Assembly (NCBI GenBank): GCA_027485675.1
Contig: JAIXQP010000048.1
Location: 113,736 to 177,735 of the forward strand
Direction of reading: 5' to 3'
DNA from: Terriglobales bacterium
Lineage (GTDB): Bacteria > Acidobacteriota > Terriglobia > Bryobacterales > Bryobacteraceae
DNA: 64,000 bases
Shown: piece by piece, positions 51,801-58,884 of the stretch
How the letters are laid out: the number at the start of each line of letters is the position of its first letter
Position numbering within the stretch: position 1 is the stretch's first letter
The notes under the pieces: model-generated
The model's database searches: none
Told to the model about the DNA's origin: nothing
Seen by the model: only the letters and a program-made list of their open reading frames with translations
Position numbers and translations under genes: made by a program

Positions 51801-51908
51801 TTCGGACGGTCTACCCAACTGCTGAGCACGGGACTGGGCGGCCTGAATCCCCTGTTCCAGGTCGGCGGGCCGCGGTCGCTGCAGTTATCGCTGCGGGTTA
51901 CTTTTTAG
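48810..51908 (+). CDS. Oar-like TonB-dependent receptor, metal-linked
   Basis: A 1032-residue outer-membrane receptor. The start at 48810 (MYWVRFVIWLFSPVALFGQ) gives the signal; the frame extends further upstream but into the opposing gene. Residues ~20-105 are the carboxypeptidase-regulatory domain (STASLSGTVADEQAAAVADA). The plug has NGRSFQTLINLSPGVVLAHS and FSVNGQRTGSNYFTVDG, followed by a long barrel ending LQLSLRVTF with terminal Phe. It is divergent from the DUF4198 operon with a shared palindrome, so uptake of a metal complex is suggested. The stop shares TTAG with the convergent small gene. Confidence 0.92.
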   Translation: MYWVRFVIWLFSPVALFGQLSTASLSGTVADEQAAAVADAKVTLRDRAKGYSRESKTEAGGGFQFVQIPAGSYVLLVEKPGFAAAEFPALALNANSQLSLQVRLRIAAREEKLTISAEAPLVSESPAVATVVDQKFIENQPLNGRSFQTLINLSPGVVLAHSGLVTQGQFSVNGQRTGSNYFTVDGVGANFGLPAATTPYEGASGGVPSFSAQGGSSALASVDSVQEFTIQTSTYAPEFGRQPGGQVAIVTRSGTNSVHGSAFEYLRNDKLDANSWFGNANGIKRPALRQNDFGGTFGGPVRIPKLYDGRNKTFFFLSYEGLRLIQPVISVPSRVPSVAAREQATGLLKSLLEAYPLPVAPPITATPNETPYVAGFSNPSTLNATSVRIDHSFSPRYTVFGRYHYAPSESSERGRFATPSFVATLPNRTETFTAGATMLLTPRLTNDLRLNYSRSYAAQIYRQDTFGGAKLLAPELVLPSFADPATSLFYLTIGGNDENTISPGTFSANTQNQFNLVETANWTIRAHSLKFGVDYRRLAPSIGGRLYTKVLTIPTITQLVTGIAPSAEIRQADTFLEPRYQNFSAFFQDAWRVTPRLTLTYGLRWEVNPAPDDANGNLALTVRGLANPATATLAPRGSRLYETRYANFAPRIGIAYQPFRNRGTVIRAGFGQFFDLGSSFTGTALTPGNYPFSRSTFFTNTAITNPALNGTAGPANLNPPYPRLFAYAEDYELPYTWQYSLAVEQPFGAANAVSASYVGAAGRRLGRLESLRPQYLQNPSFTRIDYVNNEGDSDYNSLQLQFKRRMSRRLQALLSYTWSHSLDTASDESINNLQVSANRLSPASDRGPSAFDIRHAFTGSASYELPFGFAMDTVVRARTASPVLVVTGRDSVGLGLTNVARPDLVPGQPLYLDSDRFAGGRQFNPAAFDAATPLAQGRQGTLGRNVLRGFGLSQVDLSVRRRFRIYESFGLDLRVDAFNILNQANFANPAGVMTSGNFGRSTQLLSTGLGGLNPLFQVGGPRSLQLSLRVTF

Positions 51909-52195
51909 CCGGCCAGGGAACGCTGCAGCCGGTCGGCCTGGAGTTGGTGGACGGTGCGCATGACGTTATAGGCGCTCAACTCCACCAACAGCCGGGTGAC
52001 GGCCGCGTGCTGCTCCTCGGAAAGCATGCCTTCGACGCTGCGCATGGTCTCGACAACCGCCGATTGCTGCGATTCGAGTTCATGCTTCTCGATCACCCCG
52101 TCGGCCATCGCCGCGGCAAAGGACTCAAGCTTGGCCACCTGCTCGTCGATCACGGGCAGGTCGGTGGAATCATCAAACCAACTGGCTTTGGGCAT
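51905..52195 (-). CDS. Small hypothetical protein, last gene of the PspA/AAA operon
   Basis: A 96-residue, all-alpha, acidic cytosolic protein with no signal (MPKASWFDDSTDLPVIDEQV, later EQHAAVTRLLVELSAYNVMR). No family is recognised. AGGAGA lies 2-7 bases before the ATG as ribosome site, and the AAA ATPase stop is 9 bases upstream on the same strand, so it belongs to that operon. Small acidic helical partners are common regulators of AAA proteins; that role is a guess. It is the last gene of the operon and is convergent with the TonB receptor. Confidence 0.7.
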   Translation of the reverse strand: MPKASWFDDSTDLPVIDEQVAKLESFAAAMADGVIEKHELESQQSAVVETMRSVEGMLSEEQHAAVTRLLVELSAYNVMRTVHQLQADRLQRSLAG

Positions 52196-52204
52196 CTCTA
52201 TCTC

Positions 52205-53854
52205 CTAGGCTAATTCGATCATGCGGCGAAGCTGCGTATAGCGCTCCTGCAATTTTTCGCGGCCGCCGTAAGCGTTCATCTTCTCGAGAATCTCCGGCGG
52301 CAAGAACTGGCGGTCCGTACACTCGAGAATCGCGGCGATCTCCTGCATCTCTTTCTCGAGACTCTGCGTCGAAGGGAGGAACTCGGCCACCGCGGCGGCC
52401 AACGACTCTTTCGTGATGCTCGGCGAACCAGCCAGCAGCGACTGGCGCGCGGCGCGGCCCACAATGCCTTCGACGTCGGCGCCTGAAAGCTTGCCGAGAT
52501 GCGGAATGGGCGGAATATCTTCGGGCGCAAGCGGCGTGTGCGCCTTGCGCGCCATCGCCAGGAACATGGCCCGCACCTGCTCGGCGGCGGCGGGATAGAA
52601 GAGCGGAATGTGCACTTCAGCGCGGCCCTGGCGCTTTAAGTCAATCGGCAGCAGGTCTGGCCGCGCCGTCAGCAGCATCCAGATGATCTTGCCCCGGTAG
52701 CGCGTATCGCCCATCTGCGTGGCGATCATCGAAAAGACGCGGCTGCCGGTGCCGGAGTCGCCTTCCTGGTCACGGTCGCCGAGCGCGGCGTCTGCTTCAT
52801 CCACGACAACGATCACGGGACCGAGGGCGCGCAGCAGCGTCAGCAGCCGCTCCAGGTTGCCTTCCGTCTCCCCAACGTACTTCGACCGGAAGTTGCGGAG
52901 CGTGACGCAAGGGATGCCAATCTCCCCCGCCAGACATTGCGCGAGGAAACTCTTCCCGGTGCCCACGGGACCGCACACGAGATAGCCCATCGGCATCGCG
53001 CTCAGATTGCCCTGCCGCAGCAGCACGGCATCATCCTGCAGCCGCTGTTTGATCGGCGCGTGGCCAATCCAGTTCTCAAAGTTCCAACGCGGTTCAATGA
53101 ACTCGAGCAAGCCATGCGACTGCCGCTCGATGAGCATCTTTTTCAACTCGCGCAGGCGCTTCGGTTCGAGCGGCTCCTTGGACTCCATCAGCGCGCGCAG
53201 ATCAAGCAGCGTAAGGCCCGCGGTTTGCGCCGCCAACTGCGGGGCGAAACGGGCGCGCGTCGCCTCGTCGGGCAGGGGGATTTCAATGGCGGCCGTGTGC
53301 GGGCTCGTGGTCAACCGCTCGTTGATCGCCGAAAGCTTTTCGTCAATGACGAGAAACGCCATGTTCAGCCGCTTCAGATGCGGGCTCGACGCCCAGTTCA
53401 GCAGCGTCACCACCTGCGTCGCAGCCGGCACCGACAGACGGCCCGGCTCCCCGGCCGGCAGCAGAAAGCTGGCGTGATCGATCACTACGGCGGCGGAGAC
53501 GCGGTCCGCATCGGCGGCCATGATGTTGTTCTGCACAAAGCGATCGAGCAGCGCGAAGGCCATGGCGGGATCGCGGCGGGCGGTGGTGAGGTCGCCGACC
53601 TTCCGGTTCGCCAGCACGACCATCTCCTTCAGCCGGGCCGCGTCCGAGCCCGCAAACGCGCGGAGGCCGCGGGCGAGGTCGTAGTAGAGCACGAGATCCC
53701 AGCGTCCAAAGATCTGCTGCGCGAGGAAGTCCGGGAGCGGCGAGAAGCCGTCACCATTCGGCACCAGGTCCTGCGTGTTGCCGTGGAGCGCGAACAGCAC
53801 CGTCGAACCGGAGAAGAAGAGCTCCGTGAGTTTCTCGGCCCAGGCGGGAGTCAT
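52205..53854 (-). CDS. AAA-family ATPase (Ycf46-like) of the PspA operon
   Basis: A 549-residue cytosolic protein. The N-terminal half (to ~260) is a degenerate domain (GSTVLFALHGNTQDLVPNGD, VSAAVVIDHASFLLP), like Ycf46-type proteins whose first domain has lost the P-loop. The AAA domain has Walker A CGPVGTGKSFLAQ (near 296), NFRSKYVGETEGNLERLL (pore-loop region), Walker B VIVVVDEADAALGD (near 345) and a C-terminal four-helix lid (LSGADVEGIVGRAARQ). Ring-forming remodelling activity is expected. The start overlaps the next gene's stop as ATGA. It is the sixth gene of a seven-gene operon starting with a PspA-like gene. Confidence 0.88.
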   Translation of the reverse strand: MTPAWAEKLTELFFSGSTVLFALHGNTQDLVPNGDGFSPLPDFLAQQIFGRWDLVLYYDLARGLRAFAGSDAARLKEMVVLANRKVGDLTTARRDPAMAFALLDRFVQNNIMAADADRVSAAVVIDHASFLLPAGEPGRLSVPAATQVVTLLNWASSPHLKRLNMAFLVIDEKLSAINERLTTSPHTAAIEIPLPDEATRARFAPQLAAQTAGLTLLDLRALMESKEPLEPKRLRELKKMLIERQSHGLLEFIEPRWNFENWIGHAPIKQRLQDDAVLLRQGNLSAMPMGYLVCGPVGTGKSFLAQCLAGEIGIPCVTLRNFRSKYVGETEGNLERLLTLLRALGPVIVVVDEADAALGDRDQEGDSGTGSRVFSMIATQMGDTRYRGKIIWMLLTARPDLLPIDLKRQGRAEVHIPLFYPAAAEQVRAMFLAMARKAHTPLAPEDIPPIPHLGKLSGADVEGIVGRAARQSLLAGSPSITKESLAAAVAEFLPSTQSLEKEMQEIAAILECTDRQFLPPEILEKMNAYGGREKLQERYTQLRRMIELA

Positions 53855-54711
53855 CGCTGCACCTGACCCAAGTCCGCTTCGAGAATCAAGGGCGGCGTCT
53901 GCATCTCTTCGACGATACCCGTCAATTGCTGAAGCTCATTGATCGCCTTTTCCGTGGACTGCATGCTCTCGCTGACCGAGTCGATTTGGCTCGTGAGGAA
54001 ATCCGGATCCTGCCGGTTTACCGCCGCCTCGGTAATGGCCTGGATCTTGGCTTCAATGCGGTCGAGTTCGACGCGGACGTATTCAAGATTCTGTTTGGCC
54101 TTCTCCCGATTTTCAAGGCGCTGCTGCTGCACGAGAAGCGAGTCTTCGAGCGACCGCCGGATCCGTTCATCGGGCGAGTTCTGCGCTTGCAGGCGGGCTT
54201 CGGCCTCTTTGATGCGGTTCCGGATCTCGACTTCATTGGCCTTTTCGAGGAACCGCTGCAGATAGAGCTGCGTGGTCTGGAGGCGGAGAAAGACCCAGAG
54301 CATCCGGTCGAGCGCCTGGGTGTTCGAATCTTCGCCGAGCGGCTGCTGCCGGCCCCGCACGCCATGGGCGATGTCCCGCATTTCAATACAGCGGTTGCGG
54401 AGTTGTTCAAATCGCTGGCGGGCTTCAAACGGGAACGTGGCGACGATATCCTGCAGCGAACGCTGGGTGGTGGCCGCGGTCTGCTGAGTCGCGGCCTGAT
54501 GGCGTTCGGCATCGATGGCCTGGCGAAACTTCGTATTGGAAACCAAGCCCGTGAGGTAGATCAGTTCACCCGCCGCGATCAGAGGCAGCAGGGCATCGGG
54601 AACGGGGCTCAGTAACGCCGCCGCGGTGGCGCCCACAAACGCGAGGAGATTCCAACGATAGAGGAACGCGCGCTTGACGTATTCACCGAGACCGGCAGAA
54701 TGGGTCGGCAT
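53851..54711 (-). CDS. Membrane-anchored coiled-coil protein of the PspA operon
   Basis: A 286-residue protein. Two hydrophobic segments lie near residues 20-35 and 40-56 (LLAFVGATAAALLSPV, LLPLIAAGELIYLTGL). They are followed by more than 200 residues of mainly helical coiled coil (EVEIRNRIKEAEARLQAQNS, LLVQQQRLENREKAKQNLEY, LDRIEAKIQAITEAAVNRQD). This hairpin of two membrane helices with a long cytosolic coiled coil suggests a scaffold that could bind PspA or the AAA ring. No family is recognised. The gene is coupled to the AAA gene (4-base overlap) and lies 3 bases after the ABC ATPase gene. Confidence 0.75.
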   Translation of the reverse strand: MPTHSAGLGEYVKRAFLYRWNLLAFVGATAAALLSPVPDALLPLIAAGELIYLTGLVSNTKFRQAIDAERHQAATQQTAATTQRSLQDIVATFPFEARQRFEQLRNRCIEMRDIAHGVRGRQQPLGEDSNTQALDRMLWVFLRLQTTQLYLQRFLEKANEVEIRNRIKEAEARLQAQNSPDERIRRSLEDSLLVQQQRLENREKAKQNLEYVRVELDRIEAKIQAITEAAVNRQDPDFLTSQIDSVSESMQSTEKAINELQQLTGIVEEMQTPPLILEADLGQVQR

Positions 54712-54714
54712 GGG

Positions 54715-55521
54715 CTACGAGTCGGAAACCTTCCCCTCTAGTTTCTCAATAATATCGGAGATCTCGCGGGAGACCGCAACGAACTCCGGTTCGCGCTGCA
54801 TTACGCGGGCCGGGCGGTCCGGAGGCGGCACTTCGAGATTGTGGAGAATGGTGCCCGGCGCCGGCGAGAAGATGAACACGCGGTCGCCGAGATAGACCGC
54901 CTCGTCCACATCGTGAGTGACGAAGAAAACCGTCGCCTGCAACTCCCGCCACAGGCTGACGAGAAGATCCTGCATGTTCAAGCGGGTGGCGGGATCGAGA
55001 GCGCCGAACGGCTCTTCCATCAGGATGATCTTCGGCGTCAGGATCAGCTTGCGCTTGATGGCGACGCGCTGCCGCATGCCACCGGAAAGCTGATGCGGAA
55101 ACTTGTCGGCGTCACGCTTGACACTCAGGCCGACCTTCTCAATCCAGACCCGGGCGTGGTCCTCGCGCTCCTTCTTGCCGACACCCGCGCACTCCAGGCC
55201 AAAGGCGATATTCTCGAGCACGGTGCGATTGTCGAAGGAAGTGTAGTCCTGGAACACCATGCCGCGGTCCGCGCCCGGCCCATTTACCGGACCGCCGAGC
55301 ACCTCCACGATTCCGGAGGTCGCCGGATGATGCGGCCGCAGCCCGGCGATCAACCGCAGAATCGTCGATTTGCCGCAGCCGCTCGGACCGAGAATGCCGA
55401 TGAACTCGCCGTGGTCGGGCCGGTCGTGCACCGAAAACGAGACGTCTTTGATGACGGTATGGCCGTGTTCGGTGCCGTCGGGGAACGCCTTCGAGACATT
55501 TTCAAAATGGACGATTCTCAA
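54715..55521 (-). CDS. ABC transporter ATPase (SsuB/TauB/NrtD class)
   Basis: A 268-residue nucleotide-binding subunit. It has Walker A GILGPSGCGKSTILRL, Q-loop DRGMVFQDYTSFDN, signature HQLSGGMRQRVAIKR and H-loop VFFVTHDVDEAVYLGDRVF. Walker B reads KIILMEEPFGALDP: the first acidic residue is Glu, not the usual Asp (codon GAA). This subclass normally powers uptake of sulfonates, nitrate or bicarbonate. The start overlaps the permease stop by ATGA. With the permease and the SBP-OmpA gene upstream it completes one importer. Confidence 0.93.
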   Translation of the reverse strand: MRIVHFENVSKAFPDGTEHGHTVIKDVSFSVHDRPDHGEFIGILGPSGCGKSTILRLIAGLRPHHPATSGIVEVLGGPVNGPGADRGMVFQDYTSFDNRTVLENIAFGLECAGVGKKEREDHARVWIEKVGLSVKRDADKFPHQLSGGMRQRVAIKRKLILTPKIILMEEPFGALDPATRLNMQDLLVSLWRELQATVFFVTHDVDEAVYLGDRVFIFSPAPGTILHNLEVPPPDRPARVMQREPEFVAVSREISDIIEKLEGKVSDS

Positions 55522-56321
55522 TCGGCCTCCGTGCGGTGAGGGAACAGGCCGCGCTGCATGAACAGGAGAAAGCGATCAATACAGAAAGCGATAAGCCCGA
55601 TGATCACCAGGATGAGGATGATGTGATCGGACATGCCCCGCCGCTGGCTGGTCGAGAGCAGGTAGCCCAGTCCGTGTTCGGCATTGATCAGTTCGGCGAG
55701 CATGATGTAGCCAAAGGCCATGCCGAACAGGCTGCGGAGGCTCTTGTAGATATCCGGCAGGGCCAGCGCCACCAGCACCTTCGTGACGATCTGCCACGAG
55801 TTGGCGCCCAAGGTCTGCGCGGTTTCGAAGTATCGCTCCGGCACCGAAATAATGGAGCGGACCGAATCCGAGAATACGAAGGGGACGCAGGCGATGAAGA
55901 GGAACATCACCTTCTGGGTCTCTTCAATCCCGAACCAGAGGATGGTAAGCGGGATCAACGCCGCCACGGGAACGTTGCGGCCGAAGAGCGCCAGCGGCGC
56001 CGAGGCGGAATCGAAAACCCGCCAGGCGCCCGCCAGGATACCGAGCGGCACCCCGATGATCGCGGCCAGGCCGAAGCCAATGAGCACTCGCCGCAGCGTG
56101 GCGAAGATGGAGGCGAGCAAGCCCCGCTCATTCCACAGCGCCGGGAAGCTCTTCAGGACTTCGGCCGGCGACGGCAGAATGACGGGCGAAATCAAACGGG
56201 ACTCCGGCGTGTCGCCGTTCGTGGCGAACCACCAGAACCCGATGACGGCTGCCAGCGTCAAAGCGCCGAGCAGCTTGCCGGTTTGGCCCGGCGGCGGGAC
56301 ACGCAGATCCCAATAAGACAT
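55518..56321 (-). CDS. ABC transporter permease (SsuC/TauC class)
   Basis: A 267-residue inner-membrane protein with about six helices, starting with LLGALTLAAVIGFWWFATNG. The cytosolic EAA-like coupling loop is ETAQTLGANSWQIVTKVLVA followed by LPDIYKSLRSLFGMAFGYIM, as in NitT/TauT-type permeases. It starts 2 bases after the SBP-OmpA gene and overlaps the ATPase start by four bases. The transported substrate is unknown. If the importer is a sensor, transport may not be the main job. Confidence 0.92.
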   Translation of the reverse strand: MSYWDLRVPPPGQTGKLLGALTLAAVIGFWWFATNGDTPESRLISPVILPSPAEVLKSFPALWNERGLLASIFATLRRVLIGFGLAAIIGVPLGILAGAWRVFDSASAPLALFGRNVPVAALIPLTILWFGIEETQKVMFLFIACVPFVFSDSVRSIISVPERYFETAQTLGANSWQIVTKVLVALALPDIYKSLRSLFGMAFGYIMLAELINAEHGLGYLLSTSQRRGMSDHIILILVIIGLIAFCIDRFLLFMQRGLFPHRTEAD

Positions 56322-56323
56322 GG

Positions 56324-58027
56324 CTACTTCGTCGCCTCAAGCGGATAGACTTTGATCTCCACCCGGCGATTCTTGGCGTGATTCATCGGGTCGTTCGGAT
56401 CGGCGGGGCGGTCCCAGCCGATGCCGTTCGCCGAGAACTGATTGGCCGGCAACGTGGGGAACTTCTTGACGAGCGCCGTCTTGACGGAGTTGGCCCGATT
56501 CATCGCCAACTCCTTCACCGACGTATCCGGCACCTGGCCCTTCATCGAACCATCGGTGTGGCCTTCGATGACGATGCGCGCCGCTCCGTACTGGCCGGCC
56601 AGCTTGCCCACCTCTTCGACCACGAAGTTCACATTCGGGTCATAGAGCTCTTCGACCGTCTTGCCGTTCACGTTCTTGACGACGACCTTAGCGAGATCGA
56701 ACGAGTTCGGATAGAAGTGAATCACGATGGTTTTCGTGAGGATTTCGTCGGACTCGGCCTGCACGGAAGTCGCCGTCGTCGGCACAAACTGCACGTTGTA
56801 CTCGTTGGTCTGCTTGGCGTACTTCGGCTCCTTGCCGAGCTTCTCGATCAGGGTGAAGTCCATCACCTGATCGAAGTCGACCTTATCGGAAACAGCGCCG
56901 ATGCGCTTATACAGATAGTAGGCGGTGTTCCAGGTGCGCTCGAAATTGGTGGGGTTGTTCTGATTCAGGAAGAACTCCCGATTCTCGGCGTGATTGGTGT
57001 TGTGGGCGTCGCCGAGCATGCTGAGGGCGTCGCTTTCGGGAATCGAGTACGCCGCTGCCATCAGCTTGGCAGCCGCCTGCTTGTTGGACTGTTCCTTGAG
57101 CAGCTCCATGTTGTCGAAGATGCCGCGGACGAGGCCTTCGATGATGTCCGGGTTATCCTTGGCGAAGTCAGCGCGGGCGAACCACACGTCGGCAATCAAC
57201 TTGTTCGCCGTGGCCGTGGTGACCAGCATCCGGTTGCCCTTCACCTTCGAGAGGTTATAGATATCGGGCGCCCAGGAGACGGCGCCGGCCAGCGACTTAT
57301 CGGCGTTGAAGGCGGCGGCGGCCTGGAAGGCGTCCTGCGTGAACTTGAAGTTAACCTCGGCCGGCTGCACGCCGCCGTTGATCAGAGCGTTGAGCGCGAA
57401 GAAGTGCGAGGGCGAGTTCTGCGCCAGCACGATGGTCTTGCCGCGCAGGTCAGCCACGGACTTGATGCTGTCGCGGACGACAATGCCGTCGCCGCCGTTC
57501 GAGAAGTCCACCTGCTGGTAGATGCGCGGCATCACGCGCGAGTCCTTCTTGAGGCTGTCGAGCAGCAGCGGAACCATGTCCAGCGTGCCCCAACCGATGT
57601 GGACGTTGCCGGCGGCGTAGGCATCGCGCATGGCGACCGGATCGTCGATCAGGACCAGTTCCAACTTGAAGTCTTTGCCCGACGGCGTCTTCCAAACCTT
57701 ACCGGGCTTCAAGCCTTCATTGGCGAGAATGATGGGCGCCCAGCCGGCCCACACGTTGAGGGCGAAGCGGACGGTGCGGTCCACCATCGGCTTATAGCTC
57801 GAGATGCCTTGCACGGCGGGCAGCTTCTGCGCCGGGACGTAGTTATAGTCCTTCGCCGTGGTGATGCCTTGAGTGTCGGGCGCTTCGGCGCCTCCGCCGA
57901 TCTCCTCTTTCGAGATGACGCCATCAACTTTTTGGGGCAGCGAACTGAATCGCCATAGCCCATAGCCGAGGAGGCCGGCGACGACAAGAAATACAGCAAC
58001 GTAGAAAGCAGGTTTCGGTTGGGCCAT
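56324..58027 (-). CDS. Substrate-binding protein fused to an OmpA peptidoglycan-binding domain
   Basis: A 567-residue, inner-membrane-anchored protein. One N-terminal helix (FYVAVFLVVAGLLGYGLWRF) takes the place of a cleavable signal. Residues ~80-370 are an NMT1/ThiY-like periplasmic binding domain (VRFALNVWAGWAPIILANEG, GIVVRDSIKSVADLRGKTIV, NKLIADVWFARADFAKDNPD). Residues ~430-565 are an OmpA domain (ARIVIEGHTDGSMKGQVPD, ELAMNRANSVKTALVKKF, NHAKNRRVEIKVYPLE), which binds peptidoglycan. This joins membrane, solute binding and cell wall in one chain. It lies between the PspA-like gene (22 bases) and the permease gene (2 bases). Confidence 0.9.
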   Translation of the reverse strand: MAQPKPAFYVAVFLVVAGLLGYGLWRFSSLPQKVDGVISKEEIGGGAEAPDTQGITTAKDYNYVPAQKLPAVQGISSYKPMVDRTVRFALNVWAGWAPIILANEGLKPGKVWKTPSGKDFKLELVLIDDPVAMRDAYAAGNVHIGWGTLDMVPLLLDSLKKDSRVMPRIYQQVDFSNGGDGIVVRDSIKSVADLRGKTIVLAQNSPSHFFALNALINGGVQPAEVNFKFTQDAFQAAAAFNADKSLAGAVSWAPDIYNLSKVKGNRMLVTTATANKLIADVWFARADFAKDNPDIIEGLVRGIFDNMELLKEQSNKQAAAKLMAAAYSIPESDALSMLGDAHNTNHAENREFFLNQNNPTNFERTWNTAYYLYKRIGAVSDKVDFDQVMDFTLIEKLGKEPKYAKQTNEYNVQFVPTTATSVQAESDEILTKTIVIHFYPNSFDLAKVVVKNVNGKTVEELYDPNVNFVVEEVGKLAGQYGAARIVIEGHTDGSMKGQVPDTSVKELAMNRANSVKTALVKKFPTLPANQFSANGIGWDRPADPNDPMNHAKNRRVEIKVYPLEATK

Positions 58028-58049
58028 AGCAATAGGTACGGGTTGGGAT

Positions 58050-58808
58050 CTAGTTCTGTTCGGTTAGTTTGGAATCAGCCAGCGCTGGTCCCAAGTCTTT
58101 CTGTGTGTCGGCGAGCCGGGTCGTTTCGGGCGAGCGCAAACCCAGTTCACTTTCAAACTGCAAGAGCGCGTCTTCGGCCATCGACTGCTGCATCTGCTCT
58201 TGGGCTTCGATGTCCGCGATCCCTTCGCGAGAAAGATCGGCGGCCACGCGGGCCTTGCCGCGATTGCGGTCGATACGATCCTGAATCACCCGCTCTATCT
58301 GGCCGAAGTCCGTCGTGACGCTCATATTGAACGACTCGGAAATGGCCGCGATCTCGGCTTCGGCGGCGCTCATCTTCAGTTCGGCGTCGTACTTCTGGAT
58401 CTTGGTTTTGACTTCGGCTAACTGATGGCTGGCGTGCTGGATCTTCTTGAGGTTGTTCTCATAGGCCTTTTCGTGCATCTCGAGCTGCTCCAGATGGCCT
58501 TCGAGTTCCTGCTTGGCCTTTTGCAGTTCGAGCGCGAATTTGGCCGCCGTCTCGCGGTTGCCGGACTTCAGATAGGCCTTGGTTTCCGCCTCCAGCTTCT
58601 GCACGTGAGTGCGCGAAGTGGCCACCTGGCGAGTCACTCGCTCGACGAGCCCGCGATAGGTTTCGAGGCCACGCCGGCCCTCTTTCATCTGCTCGAGCGC
58701 GCGATCATGTTCGAGTTGCATCTGGGCAATAGGATCCGCCTCCCAGAACATGTTGGCGATTTTATTCAGCTGGGCGCTGATGGCGCCCCAGAACTTTCCA
58801 AGAATCAA
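58050..58808 (-). CDS. PspA/IM30-family protein
   Basis: A 252-residue peripheral membrane protein. I choose the TTG at 58808 because GGGGGAG lies 6 bases upstream and it opens (L)ILGKFWGAISAQLNKIANMF, matching the amphipathic first helix of PspA; an ATG 11 codons earlier is weaker. Long coiled-coil helices follow (RGLVERVTRQVATSRTHVQK, NRETAAKFALELQKAKQELE, AEVKTKIQKYDAELKMSAAE). PspA-type proteins form ESCRT-III-like rods that repair inner membranes under stress. It opens the seven-gene operon. No pspF, pspB or pspC is near. malQ ends 76 bases before it on the same strand. Confidence 0.88.
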   Translation of the reverse strand: MILGKFWGAISAQLNKIANMFWEADPIAQMQLEHDRALEQMKEGRRGLETYRGLVERVTRQVATSRTHVQKLEAETKAYLKSGNRETAAKFALELQKAKQELEGHLEQLEMHEKAYENNLKKIQHASHQLAEVKTKIQKYDAELKMSAAEAEIAAISESFNMSVTTDFGQIERVIQDRIDRNRGKARVAADLSREGIADIEAQEQMQQSMAEDALLQFESELGLRSPETTRLADTQKDLGPALADSKLTEQN

Positions 58809-58884
58809 GGCAGGCTCCCCCGTGCGTATACATCCGCACAACCTTCAATCCTACTCGACTCCGCGGCCGAGCGGGAGGCCGGGT

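Noticed and set aside
40000..58000. Replication origin at the GC-skew change
   Set aside because: No dnaA, dnaN or gyrB and no cluster of TTATCCACA-like boxes was seen; kept only as a skew observation.
51905..58808. Tellurite-resistance or phage-defence island
   Set aside because: The operon has PspA and an AAA ATPase but no TerD/TerC-type, nuclease or toxin gene, and no sign of a mobile element.
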